Positions 25,193 to 35,100 of a stretch of 64,000 nucleotides of DNA are shown here, piece by piece (within the stretch, counting starts at the first letter, position 1; each line of letters begins with the position of its first letter). Source of the stretch: an uncultured Flavobacteriales bacterium (GTDB lineage Bacteria; Bacteroidota; Bacteroidia; Flavobacteriales_D; Sanyastnellaceae); the NCBI GenBank assembly GCA_938082505.1, contig CALLLH010000005.1, forward strand, positions 62,001 to 126,000, in the 5' to 3' direction. The notes beneath the pieces were generated by a model. That model was given only the letters and a program-made list of their open reading frames with translations. It did no database searches and was not told the origin of the DNA. The position numbers were made by a program, and so were the translations under genes.

Positions 25193-27040
25193 ATGTGCGG
25201 GATTGTCGGTTATCTGGGGGAACAAGACGCATTTCCCCTCCTCATCAAAGGTCTGAAACGGCTTGAATATCGAGGTTATGACAGCGCAGGCATAGCGGTC
25301 ATCGGCGATGACGGAACACTGGAGCATCACCGCAGAAAGGGCAAGGTCGATGATCTGCTCACCCACATGGAGGGACACCAGCCCTCGGGCCGTGTTGGAA
25401 TCGGGCATACGCGCTGGGCTACACACGGGCCACCCAATGATCTCAACGCCCACCCTCACTTGAGCGGCGATGGCCAACTGGCCTTGATCCACAACGGCAT
25501 CATAGAGAACTACCACGCCCTGAAGGAGACCCTATCCAACAGGGGTCACACCTTCTACAGCGATACGGACACCGAAGTGTTGATCCACCTCATCGAGGAG
25601 ATCATGAAAAACAGTGAGGGTCTCGACCTGTTCGAGGCCACCCGCGTTGCCCTCAATGAAGTCGTCGGCGCCTATGCCATCGCGGTCATCGACAGGGCAA
25701 AGCCCACGGAATTGGTGCTCGCAAGGAAGTCGAGCCCACTCGTCATCGGAATCGGAGACGGGGAATTCTTCATCGCTTCGGACGCCACCCCCATCATCGA
25801 ATACACCAAGAACGTAGTGTATCTCGAAGACGAGGAAGTGGCCCGGGTGTCCCTTGCCAGTGGCCTGAAAATCCGCACCATCAAGAACCACAAAGTAACT
25901 CCGGTCATTACGGAACTTGAGATGGCGATGGAGTCCATCGAGAAGGGGGGATACGAGCACTTCATGCTCAAGGAAATCCACGAACAACCCCGATCCATAG
26001 CCGATTGCCTGCGCGGACGGTTGCGCCTGGGCCACGGCTCCATCCGCATGGCCGGAATCGAGGATCACGAAGAAATGTGGACGGAAGCCCAGCGCCTGAT
26101 CATCGTGGCGTGCGGTACAAGTTGGCACGCCGGCCTCGTGGCGGAATACATGTTTGAGGACTTTGCCCGGATTCCGGTGGAAGTCGAATACGCCAGTGAA
26201 TTCCGCTACCGGAATCCCGTCATTGGCCCGGGAGACATTCTGATCGCCATCAGCCAATCAGGTGAGACCGCCGATACGCTGGCGGCCATTCGGATGGCCA
26301 AGGAAAAGGGCGCCCACGTCTTCGGGATTTGCAACGTCGTGGGGTCCAGTATTTCAAGAGAGTCCCACAGCGGCGCCTACACACACGCCGGCCCGGAAAT
26401 CGGCGTGGCCTCAACCAAAGCCTTCACCGCTCAATTGGCCGTTCTCGCATTGGTCGCCATCCGGGTCGGGAGGCTCCGCGGACAACTTGAGGAGCAGCGC
26501 TTCAACCGGCTGATCGTCGAACTCAACGGCATCCCCGAAAAAGTGGAGGCCCTCATGGAAAGGGAGGACGAGGTGAAGGCCATTGCCGAGACTTTCATGG
26601 GTGTCCCCAACGCCTTGTTCCTGGGGCGCGGCTACAACTTCCCAGTTGCATTGGAAGGGGCCCTGAAGCTCAAGGAAATCAGCTATATCCACGCTGAAGG
26701 ATACCCTGCCGCGGAAATGAAGCACGGCCCCATCGCCCTCATCGACGAAAACATGCCGGTCTTCTTCGTGGCCACGAAAGATGCACATTACGACAAGGTC
26801 ATTTCCAACATACAGGAGGTCAAGGCGCGGGGAGGCAGGGTCATTGCCATCGTCACGGCGGGAGACACGGAAGTCACCAAGCTCGCTGAGAAAGTGATTG
26901 AGGTCCACAGTACGGTTGACGCCTTGGTGCCCATCCTCAGCACCATTCCATTCCAGCTTTTGAGCTACCACATAGCCGTAAAGCTCGGACGAAATGTGGA
27001 CCAGCCCCGCAACCTGGCCAAGAGCGTCACCGTCGAGTAA
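25193..27040 (+). CDS. glmS: Glutamine-fructose-6-phosphate aminotransferase (isomerising)
   Basis: The 615-residue enzyme makes glucosamine-6-phosphate from fructose-6-phosphate and glutamine, the first step toward UDP-GlcNAc for peptidoglycan and lipid A. The start MCGIVGYLGEQ sets the catalytic Cys at position 1 after Met removal; GHTRWATHG and HNGIIENY complete the glutaminase site. Two SIS domains follow (VACGTSWHAGLVAEYMFED; SQSGETADTLAA; GRGYNFPVALEGALKLKE) and the conserved tail is PRNLAKSVTVE. The frame is open upstream of 25193 but the CGIVGY start is diagnostic. I see no glmS ribozyme or other leader element in the 37 bp before it. Confidence 0.97.
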   Translation: MCGIVGYLGEQDAFPLLIKGLKRLEYRGYDSAGIAVIGDDGTLEHHRRKGKVDDLLTHMEGHQPSGRVGIGHTRWATHGPPNDLNAHPHLSGDGQLALIHNGIIENYHALKETLSNRGHTFYSDTDTEVLIHLIEEIMKNSEGLDLFEATRVALNEVVGAYAIAVIDRAKPTELVLARKSSPLVIGIGDGEFFIASDATPIIEYTKNVVYLEDEEVARVSLASGLKIRTIKNHKVTPVITELEMAMESIEKGGYEHFMLKEIHEQPRSIADCLRGRLRLGHGSIRMAGIEDHEEMWTEAQRLIIVACGTSWHAGLVAEYMFEDFARIPVEVEYASEFRYRNPVIGPGDILIAISQSGETADTLAAIRMAKEKGAHVFGICNVVGSSISRESHSGAYTHAGPEIGVASTKAFTAQLAVLALVAIRVGRLRGQLEEQRFNRLIVELNGIPEKVEALMEREDEVKAIAETFMGVPNALFLGRGYNFPVALEGALKLKEISYIHAEGYPAAEMKHGPIALIDENMPVFFVATKDAHYDKVISNIQEVKARGGRVIAIVTAGDTEVTKLAEKVIEVHSTVDALVPILSTIPFQLLSYHIAVKLGRNVDQPRNLAKSVTVE

Positions 27041-27102
27041 TCCACCGGATTCCACTCGTGGATTGCGTCGAATCCGCGCGCCAAAGACTTCCCACGAGAG
27101 GT

Positions 27103-28572
27103 CTAGGTCCAACCCTGATTCAGCATCTCCTTGGCAAGGACCTCGAAACCATCCAGCATGGCTTCAAGGTCCTCAGGCTCCGTCAGTGGATTCATCAGTG
27201 TGCAGCGCAACCACACTGCGCCATTGAAACGGGTCTGCACCACATAGTGGGCCCCTTCTTCGAGGTGCCTTTGGCGCAACGCTGTGGTGAAGGCGTTGTG
27301 CCGACCTGCTGCGATCTCCTCCGGGACCAGGCGAAAACAAACAATATTGGACTGCGGCACCATGGCCAATTCCCAACCCTGACCCCTTCTCCTGCCGATG
27401 CTCCCGGCCAGCTCCTCTCCCAGTCCGAATAGCCGATCCACCAGGACACCCCATACCTCCGCGCCATACTCCTCGAGCACCGCAGCCACCCGGGTGGACA
27501 ACATCCGCTTGGTGCATTCAAAAGTGCGTTTGCCGAAATTCCACCACTCCGGATCTTCCGCATCACTCCACAAATACTCTGCCGCCTGGGTAAACGGCAA
27601 AAAACTCTCGTCCTGCCTCTTGTAGAACAGGCCGGTACACAAAGCCGGCACCCCCATGATCTTGTGGAAGTCCATGGCAATGCTGTCCGCACGGTCCATA
27701 CCGGCCACAAGGTGTCGGTATCGTGAACTGAATGCCGCCGGAGCACCATGGGCGCCATCGACATGAAACCAAAGGCCGTGCTCCTCGGCAAAATCCGCCG
27801 TCAACTCCAAATCGTCATAAGCTCCCGAGCTTGTCGTGCAAGCGCTTCCCACCACGGCCACGACCCTCCTGCCCTGCGCCGCCATCTGTTCCATGGCCTT
27901 GTCCAATCCGGTGCGGGTCATGCTGTGGCGGCCATCCGTCGGCACCAAACCCACGCCTGCCGCTCCCCAACCCATGATCCGCACAGCCCTGTCGACACAG
28001 TAGTGGGCCTGGTCCGAGACCAGGACAGCCCCTTTTCCATCGTCTCCTTGGACCCATGCATCCGCACCCTCACTGCCCCTTTTCCTGCGGGCCGCCAACA
28101 GCGCCACAAGATTCGCGAGGGTCCCTCCGTGACACATGACGCCGCCACTGCCATCCGGCAGCCCCATGGCCTTTCCGATCCGGGCCATGAGCACATCCTC
28201 CATGGCGGAATTCGTAGGCCCCATCTCGTAGATGGCACCTCCGTTGTTCAACAGGTCGGTGACCAGGCCCACCAGCGCCCCGTCGGGAAATGGAACGGCC
28301 ACCTGGTGTCCCATGTATCGGGGGTCTTGAAGGCCATTGGAACGGTCCACCACTTCCCTCAACAATGCCGGCAATCCCTTGGGATGGGCCAGCCGGCGTT
28401 CCCAGTGCTTCCTTTCCTCCTCGGGCGGCACCCAGGGCATGGACCGGCTCCGCTCCCGGGCCTGAGCCTCCTCCAGATGCCGCTTCAAGTCTCCCAACAC
28501 TTCAGTACCCAGCGCGGCAAACCGGTCCGGGTCGTATGCCTTGCGCAAAAGCGGGTGCAACGGGTCGATCAT
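27103..28572 (-). CDS. PLP-dependent group II decarboxylase-like protein
   Basis: The 489-residue protein is a fold-type I PLP enzyme of the glutamate/aromatic amino-acid/diaminobutyrate decarboxylase group. Visible landmarks are the N-terminal HPLLRKAYDPDRF, PRYMGHQVAVPFPDGALVG, the cofactor-stacking region GVMCHGGTLANLVALLAARR, the Asp in HVDGAHGAPAAFSSRY, and the Schiff-base Lys in SIAMDFHKIMGVPALC. It should decarboxylate an amino acid in the cytosol; which one cannot be read safely, and aminotransferase-like roles occur in the group. Monocistronic, convergent with glmS (62-bp gap). Confidence 0.82.
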   Translation of the reverse strand: MIDPLHPLLRKAYDPDRFAALGTEVLGDLKRHLEEAQARERSRSMPWVPPEEERKHWERRLAHPKGLPALLREVVDRSNGLQDPRYMGHQVAVPFPDGALVGLVTDLLNNGGAIYEMGPTNSAMEDVLMARIGKAMGLPDGSGGVMCHGGTLANLVALLAARRKRGSEGADAWVQGDDGKGAVLVSDQAHYCVDRAVRIMGWGAAGVGLVPTDGRHSMTRTGLDKAMEQMAAQGRRVVAVVGSACTTSSGAYDDLELTADFAEEHGLWFHVDGAHGAPAAFSSRYRHLVAGMDRADSIAMDFHKIMGVPALCTGLFYKRQDESFLPFTQAAEYLWSDAEDPEWWNFGKRTFECTKRMLSTRVAAVLEEYGAEVWGVLVDRLFGLGEELAGSIGRRRGQGWELAMVPQSNIVCFRLVPEEIAAGRHNAFTTALRQRHLEEGAHYVVQTRFNGAVWLRCTLMNPLTEPEDLEAMLDGFEVLAKEMLNQGWT

Positions 28573-28738
28573 GGGGCCAAATTCCGCATATCAGGAGCAA
28601 TTCGCACCACGCCGTTCTTTAATTATTTCGCTGATTAAGAGGGGTTCAACATAGCGCCATGTGGAAAAGGCGTGGATATGTTCTAAAGCTTCGGCGGAAT
28701 TCCCTTTCTTGCGGCCGGAAACTTTTTGAAACCTCAAG

Positions 28739-29683
28739 ATGAAGCACATCCTGACCGCCTTGGCACTCGTTGCCTTGTTTGCCACTACAGCTACCGCTCA
28801 GAAGCAATTCGGCGGAGAGCACAACATTGAATTGCAATTCACCCCCTTCGGTGATTCCCCCATTGATGGCACGACCATCAAGTACCGGAATTTCACCGAT
28901 GAAGAGTCTGCATTCCGTCTGAGCCTGACCCTGAACAGCGCCAACGAGAAGTCCATCGGCTTCCGTGAGTTCGACTTCAATGGAGTCGGCCGGCCTGAGC
29001 CCTACTTCTCCATCATGCCCGACGGTACTGTTGTGGAAGGAGGAATTCCCGCCATCGCCGGTGCTTACGTGACTTCCGGCGACGACGAGATTCCTAGCCC
29101 GGACCTTTACGATACCTACAGCACCTCCACCTTCATGATTGCTCCCGGTTACGAGAAGCACTTCGATGCCGGTGGTGACAACCTCAGCCCCTACATCGGA
29201 TTTGAAGTCGGCTATGGCGTGACGAACAGCTCCATGGAGCAGGAATTCTGGAGCGCTGACGACGAGAACCAAGTGGGTGACCAGGACCAGTACATTGTCT
29301 GGACCCAGACCATCAGCCAGAGCGCCAGCATGTTCAAGATTGGCCTCGTTACCGGTTTTGACGCTTACTTGACCGACTACCTGTACTTCGGTGCTGAGGC
29401 CGGACTCGGCTTCATGAGCTCCAAGGTGAACGACATGGAGATTGCCGCCACCGACAATGTGGCGTACAACCTCTTCTGGGGCACCCAGAACGCTGTCGAT
29501 CCAAGCGACCTGACCGAGATGCCCGCTCCCATCCAGGGCAGCGTAGACCTCGCAGGTCACGCTTACAGCGGTCAGCACCCCGCCAACATCAACGACCGTC
29601 CTTTCTGGACGGGCAGCCAGCAGGCCGGCGGACTTGGAACCACCTTCCAAGCCCAGCTGCGCCTCGGTTACCTCTTCCAGTAA
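28739..29683 (+). CDS. Hypothetical outer-membrane beta-barrel protein
   Basis: The 314-residue protein has a clear signal peptide (ILTALALVALFATTATAQ) and a mature part of alternating beta strands typical of a small porin-like barrel, closing with TFQAQLRLGYLFQ, a C-terminal strand ending in an aromatic-x pattern. Strand-like stretches include FMIAPGYEKHF, SPYIGFEVGYGVTNSS and LYFGAEAGLGFMSS. No enzyme motif is visible. It is monocistronic with its own terminator. Codon usage looks unusually uniform (many GCC, ACC, CTC), consistent with strong expression, but I did not compute this. Confidence 0.72.
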   Translation: MKHILTALALVALFATTATAQKQFGGEHNIELQFTPFGDSPIDGTTIKYRNFTDEESAFRLSLTLNSANEKSIGFREFDFNGVGRPEPYFSIMPDGTVVEGGIPAIAGAYVTSGDDEIPSPDLYDTYSTSTFMIAPGYEKHFDAGGDNLSPYIGFEVGYGVTNSSMEQEFWSADDENQVGDQDQYIVWTQTISQSASMFKIGLVTGFDAYLTDYLYFGAEAGLGFMSSKVNDMEIAATDNVAYNLFWGTQNAVDPSDLTEMPAPIQGSVDLAGHAYSGQHPANINDRPFWTGSQQAGGLGTTFQAQLRLGYLFQ

Positions 29684-29704
29684 TCGGAAGGCCAAACCCT
29701 GTTC

Positions 29705-29739
29705 AAAAGCCCTGCCCTCACCGGCAGGGCTTTTCTTTT
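29705..29739 (+). terminator. Rho-independent terminator after the outer-membrane protein gene
   Basis: A 12-bp stem (AAAAGCCCTGCC with GGCAGGGCTTTT) with a 6-nt loop is followed by CTTTT. It begins 21 bp after the stop codon at 29683. Confidence 0.88.
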
Positions 29740-29773
29740 GCCCCTTTCGGTGAACCGACAGAACTTCAAGCCC

Positions 29774-30547
29774 ATGGCATATCGAATGGAATTGGATCAC
29801 GGCGAGCACACCTGGCATGCTTCGGGTCAACCCACCGATCTGAGCATTCCCATCGACCCCCATACCGGCCTACCTCGGGCATGGTACCGTGGAGCCGCTC
29901 AAGCCATCCCTGTCCGAGCGGATGGGTGGGTCGGCTCCGTTGCCGATGGCGGCAGCGTGAACTTCCGGGACATCACGTTCAATCCACACGCACACGGCAC
30001 CCACACGGAAACACGGGAACACATCCACGATGCCTTTCAGCCCATCGACGCGCTGGCGCGGTCAGGGCAGCTCCCCTTCCTGCAGCCCGCCATATTGTTC
30101 GACGCGACTCCCCAGCCCCAAGGAGAGGATTGGGTCGTCGAGATGCGAGAAGCAATGCCTTCAACATTGCGGAAATGGCGCCCCAGCGCCGTCATCCTGA
30201 GGTGCACCGAGGGCCCCTCCCTCATGGATTGGAGCAACACCAACCCGCCCTACCTCGCCGATGGTTTCGCCGAGGTCCTGGTCCAACATGGAGTGCAACA
30301 CCTGCTCCTCGATTTGCCCAGTGTGGACAAGGAAGTCGACAGCGGCATTTTAAGGGCCCATCACGCCTTCTTCGGACCATCTGACAACCCTCGTGTGGGC
30401 TGCTCCATATCAGAGCTTTTGTGCGTGCCAAAAAGCCTTGATGAGGGCCCAGGACTTCTGGCCATGCAAGTCGCTCCCTTCGTCAACGACGCTGCCCCTT
30501 CCAGGCCCCTTTGGTTTCCAGCCAACATTGTTGAACGCCGCCATTGA
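29774..30547 (+). CDS. Cyclase-family (kynurenine formamidase-like) hydrolase
   Basis: The 257-residue protein belongs to the metal-dependent cyclase/arylformamidase superfamily. The metal motif reads NPHAHGTHTETREHI, where the usual HxGTHxDxPxH has Glu in place of Asp and lacks the Pro; I believe this variant is common in Bacteroidota members. Later landmarks are VILRCTEG, LLDLPSVDKEVDSG and HHAFFG. Probably a cytosolic amidase or lactonase; the substrate is unknown, and I see no tryptophan-degradation genes nearby. The ATG at 29774 was used because earlier starts lie inside the terminator at 29705-29739. Confidence 0.78.
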   Translation: MAYRMELDHGEHTWHASGQPTDLSIPIDPHTGLPRAWYRGAAQAIPVRADGWVGSVADGGSVNFRDITFNPHAHGTHTETREHIHDAFQPIDALARSGQLPFLQPAILFDATPQPQGEDWVVEMREAMPSTLRKWRPSAVILRCTEGPSLMDWSNTNPPYLADGFAEVLVQHGVQHLLLDLPSVDKEVDSGILRAHHAFFGPSDNPRVGCSISELLCVPKSLDEGPGLLAMQVAPFVNDAAPSRPLWFPANIVERRH

Positions 30548-30589
30548 AGGCCGGCTTGATGCCCTGACCACCCCGTTTCCCTGGAAATG

Positions 30590-30620
30590 AAAAGGCCCGC
30601 CCCGATGGGGCAGGCCTTTC
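30590..30620 (-). terminator. Terminator shared by the convergent cyclase and SusCD genes
   Basis: On the - strand AAAGGCCTGCCCC pairs with GGGGCGGGCCTTT (one U-G pair) around a 3-nt loop and is followed by TTTTC. On the + strand the same position is a C-A mismatch, so it should work better for the leftward susD transcript, whose stop is 28 bp away. Confidence 0.75.
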
Positions 30621-30647
30621 CGTTGCGTTGTGAATCGCAGAACGATC

Positions 30648-32120
30648 TCAGTCCACGTCCCACCAGAGGTTGGTCTCCAAGGCATCCGCACCACCAAGGG
30701 CGGAAACACCGGATGCATAACCACTGGAGTTCAGCGTCTGCTCATCAAGCGGGTACTCGAAACGGCTCGGCACTGAGCCATCACCGGCCAGGTGGCCATC
30801 AGCACATGGGTACAGTTCAGGAGCATCCAAACGACGGACCTCTGCCCAGGCCTCATGGCCCTGCATGTAAAGCGCTGCCCATTTCTGCGAACCGATCTTC
30901 TGCTTCCAGTCGCCAGGGGCAGTGGAGTAAGCCACATCCGCCTGACCGAGGTAGGCGTTGATCGCATCTGCGTCCGTCAGACCCCACCACTGCATGCTGA
31001 GCGTCACGGCCGCATTGTAGTGGCCCTCGGCATCCAATGGCGCACCGGACCAACCCCGCTCGACAGCTTCAGCGCACAAGAAGTGCGTCTGTGCTGCGTC
31101 GAAGAAGATGCCCGGCAAGTCACCGGCGAGCACCGCGGCACCCCGCTGGGACACAGCGTCATTCGGTGTCAAGGCAGCATTGGCCTCATCCAGACCATAC
31201 ACCTCACCTACGTATGTTCCACTCGCCACAGCAGGGCTGAAGTACACCCCCAGGCGTGGGTCGTTCATGGCTGTCAGCCAATCCACCATCGTGTTGGAGG
31301 CAGCGAAATCGTTCCGCGTCTTGTAGTCCTCATTCACGGGGTTGTTGTTCGGAGCAGCGTTGATGTACGGGAATTGGGCGTTGTCCTCGTTCGCTGCAAT
31401 GATGCCTCCGCCGAGGGCGGCTTCACCTGCGGACTTGGCCGCAGCAGGCGCCACATCAGACATGCGCATGGCGACACGAAGCTTGAGTGTGTTGGCAAAC
31501 TTTTCCCACATGCCCATGTCTCCACCGTAGACTTGGTCACCCTGCGGTCCTGCACCGTTGTCCATGGCGGCCATGGCGCCGTCAATCAAGCCGAGGATAC
31601 CGTTGTACACGGCCTCTTGGCTGTCATAGGCAGGGGTGGTGTTGTCCACACCTTGAAGCGCCTGCGTCATGGGGATGGGACCCCATGCGTCCGTCATCAT
31701 CTGATAGACCCACGCCTGCATCAATTGAGCCACAGCAATCTGATTGCCGTTTGAACCGAAACCCGCCATGTCCTCAGGGCTGTCCGTATTCAACGCAATA
31801 ATCTGCTGCAAGTCCTGAAGGGGTCCAGCATAGAGGCCACTCCAATTGCCATTGGTCACCTCCGTACGGAACTGGTAACGGCTTTCATTGGAGTACTGGT
31901 TGGAGGACCAGTGCTGCGCCAACTGCATGCCACGGCGACTGCCCCAGAATGAGTTGTACATGATGTCCATGGTGGACTTCTGCGCATTGGTCAGAAGGAA
32001 GCCCGGAGAAACCGCAGCGGGTTCGTTCGGATTCGAGTTGATGTCCTCGAAATCCTTCGTGCAACCCGTGAGGGCAAAGACGAGGGCGAGGCCGGCGAGG
32101 AAGAAGATGTTCTTGTTCAT
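30648..32120 (-). CDS. SusD/RagB-like nutrient-binding outer-membrane lipoprotein
   Basis: The 490-residue protein has a lipoprotein signal (GLALVFALTGC) and then the SusD/RagB pattern (KDFEDINSNPNEPAAVSPGFLL) and GMQLAQHWSSNQYSNESRYQF. It resembles the SusD-like_2 subgroup. The family forms the lid over a SusC transporter and captures nutrients on the cell surface. Repeated motifs such as AQLMQAWVYQMMTDAWGPIPMTQAL mark the TPR-like helices. It lies 28 bp behind the SusC gene and the pair ends at a good terminator. There are no glycoside hydrolase or peptidase genes beside the pair, so the ligand stays open (oligosaccharide or peptide). Confidence 0.9.
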   Translation of the reverse strand: MNKNIFFLAGLALVFALTGCTKDFEDINSNPNEPAAVSPGFLLTNAQKSTMDIMYNSFWGSRRGMQLAQHWSSNQYSNESRYQFRTEVTNGNWSGLYAGPLQDLQQIIALNTDSPEDMAGFGSNGNQIAVAQLMQAWVYQMMTDAWGPIPMTQALQGVDNTTPAYDSQEAVYNGILGLIDGAMAAMDNGAGPQGDQVYGGDMGMWEKFANTLKLRVAMRMSDVAPAAAKSAGEAALGGGIIAANEDNAQFPYINAAPNNNPVNEDYKTRNDFAASNTMVDWLTAMNDPRLGVYFSPAVASGTYVGEVYGLDEANAALTPNDAVSQRGAAVLAGDLPGIFFDAAQTHFLCAEAVERGWSGAPLDAEGHYNAAVTLSMQWWGLTDADAINAYLGQADVAYSTAPGDWKQKIGSQKWAALYMQGHEAWAEVRRLDAPELYPCADGHLAGDGSVPSRFEYPLDEQTLNSSGYASGVSALGGADALETNLWWDVD

Positions 32121-32148
32121 GTCCTAGAGTTTTCCAGATTGAAGGGAA

Positions 32149-35100
32149 TCAGAGGCCGAACTTGAGGTTCACGCCGATTGTGCGCTCTGCGGGAAGCTGA
32201 CCGCCCTCGAAGCCCTGGATGTTGGAGGCCGAGGTGGCCACCTCCGGGTCGATGTTCGGCACATTCTTGTGCAGAATCGCCAGGTTGCGACCGAAGACAC
32301 CCAAGCTGACGTTGCTGAATGGCGTGCCGTCCACCACGTCCGCAGGAAGGCTGTAGTCCAAGCGCATCTCCCTCAACTTCACGAAGCTCGCATCATACTG
32401 GTCTGCGGCATGGATCACATATCCCTGGTTGTAGAAGAAGTGCGCCTGCGGGTTGATGGCAGCCGTATTGGCTGCTCCGGTACTGGCATTCACACCCTCA
32501 ACGACGACACCGGCGTAACCGGGATCACGCATATCGTTGCCATCGGCATCGAACACGGTGCCCTCCAACGTGCCGGAATACTTACCCCACTGGTTGGAAT
32601 AGCTGTGCAGTGAGCCTCCGTCCTGGAAGTCTACCAAGGCGTAGAAACTCAAGTTCTTGTAATCCAACGTGGTGTACACTCCACCCGTGAAGTTCGGGAG
32701 GATGGTACCCAACGGCTGCACCGTCTCCGAGCGGAGGTAGTAACCGTTGTCGTCCACCAATTTGTTGCCCGCATCATCGTATTGGTAGTCAAATCCGTAG
32801 AACGTGCCCAATGGCTGACCCGGACGTGCCTCGAGGGTCACGCCGAACAGGCTGGTGTAACGGATGTTCTCAATGCCATCAGCAAGCTCGAGCAATTCAT
32901 TCTGGTTCTTGGCGAAGTTCACCCCGATGTCCCAGCGCAAATCATCCGTCTGCACCGGTGTTGCGGCCAAGCTGAGCTCGATGCCCTTGTTGCTCGTCTT
33001 CCCTGCATTCAACACAGCGCTGCTGTATCCGCTGGACGCGGACACTGGCACGTTGAAGATGAGGTCCTCAGTGGTGCTGCTGTAATAGGTGAAGTCAAAT
33101 CGAACCTTGTCGAGGAACAGGTTCACCTCGAAGCCGGCCTCCCAACTGCTCGTCTTCTCCGGACGGAGGTTCGGGTTGTTCTGAGAGTTTGGAACGGTAG
33201 CGGAACCGCTGTTTCCGAAGTTCGTGTTGACGGCATAGGTCGTGGCCGTGCGGTAAGGATCCGTATCGTTGCCGACCTGCGCCCAACCGAAGCGAACCTT
33301 GGCAAAGCTTACCGCATCGATGTCGAGGTCCTCGCTGAGGACATAGCTCGCTGTGGCGGAGGGGTAGAAATAGCTGTTGTTCTCAGCCGGAAGCGTGGAG
33401 CTCCAGTCGTTGCGGCCCGTCAAGTCGACATAGAACTTGCGCTGGAAGCCGAAGCTGGCACTCGCCAAGACCGAGTTCACCGTCTTGCTGCTTGAGAAGT
33501 CTCCCACCTCGTAGCCGTCAGCACCGTTGTTCACGGTGTAGAGACCCGGGGTGTTCAAACCGCCCAGCGTATAAGCGTTGAGGCGCTTATAGTTCCGAAT
33601 CCGCCTGTTCACACCGACGAAACCGGTCAGGTTGAGGTCATCACTCAGATCGTCCGCGAAATTCAAGTACGCGTCCAGGTTGGTCTCCTGAAGCTGACGG
33701 GTGCTCTCACTGTAGGAGCTCTCGTTCACGCCACCTACGGCCACGCGCTCCTCACGGCGGTCGATGTAGAAGTCACTCAACGCGCGGCCCATCAGGCTGA
33801 ACACATCGTTGATCTTGTACTTCATCGTGACATTTCCGAACACGCGATCACGCTGGTCGTTCTGGACGTTCTCATAACGCTCCCAGAAAGGGTTGTCCCA
33901 ATAGTGGGGGCTAGGATCCGTGACGCTGTTTCGGTTCCAGGTCCTGTGGCTGCCATCCGGATTCTTGTAGTTGCGGAGGCGCTCCATGCTGAGCTGACGC
34001 TGTCCCCACTGGGTAAACTGCGACATGATGGAGGAGCCGTAACCCGTCTGCGGACGCCCCTTTCCCTTCGACTGCACGTAGTTCATGGAGACGCTGGCCT
34101 CGAGGTCCTCACTCACCTTCTGGCTTCCCGAGAAGCTGAGCGTATTGCGGTCAAGGGAGCTGTTCTCATAGACTCCAGTCTGGTCGTGGTTCGTGTAGCT
34201 CAGTCGGAAGGCGCTCTCATCGGTAGCACCCGTAACGTTCACGTTGTTCGTGAGGGTCACCCCTGTCTGGAAGTACTCGTCCACGTCACTGTCAGTCGCT
34301 GACCATGGGCGGGTCGTGCCAAAATCGGCATCGCCTGCATAGTCGTACCAGCTGTCCCAGTGGCGCACCGGGGTGCCGTCCAGTTTGGGTCCCCAGCTTC
34401 CGTCATAGCCATAGTCCGGGATGAAGTTGCCACCAATGGTGTCGATCCATGATTGTCCGGCTCCACCGCCATAGGAATTCTGGTATTCAGGAAGAACGTA
34501 AACGTTGTTGAAGGCAACCCCGCTGTTCACGCTGATGCCGATGCCCCGCTTGCCAGAAGACTGGTAGCCCTTGCCCGACTTCGTCGTGATGACGATGGCA
34601 CCGTTCGAAGCACGCGAACCATAGAGGGCCGCAGCAGCCGGACCCTTCAAAACCGAAACCGACTCTATGTCATCGGGATTGAGGTCCTGAATGGCGTTGC
34701 CATAATCGTAACCGCCTACGGACCGCTGGGTGTTGCCACTCGAGTAGTCCGCGTTGTCCATCGGGACACCGTCCACCACGAAGAGGGGTTGGTTGTCACC
34801 TGTAATGGAACTGGCGCCACGGAGGAGCACCTTGGATGAAGATCCAATGGCCGTTCCGGAAGTCACCTGGACACCCGCAATCTTACCGGTCAACGAACGG
34901 ACCACATTCTCGGTTCGGGAATCGGTGAAGGCATCATTGCCGAGTTCCTGCACGGAGTAACCCAATGCCTTCTTCTCCCGGCTCACGCCGAGTGCGGTCA
35001 CCACAACCTCATCCAAGGCCACGCCACTCTCCATGGAAACATCCATGGTGGCACCGTTTACTTCCTTGCGAACGGTATTGTAGCCCACGAAGCTGAAAGT

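Noticed and set aside
27039-27064. AATCCAC/GTGGATT inverted repeat between glmS and the decarboxylase gene as terminator
   Set aside because: The stem is 7 bp with a 12-nt loop and no T run on either side, so termination is not supported.
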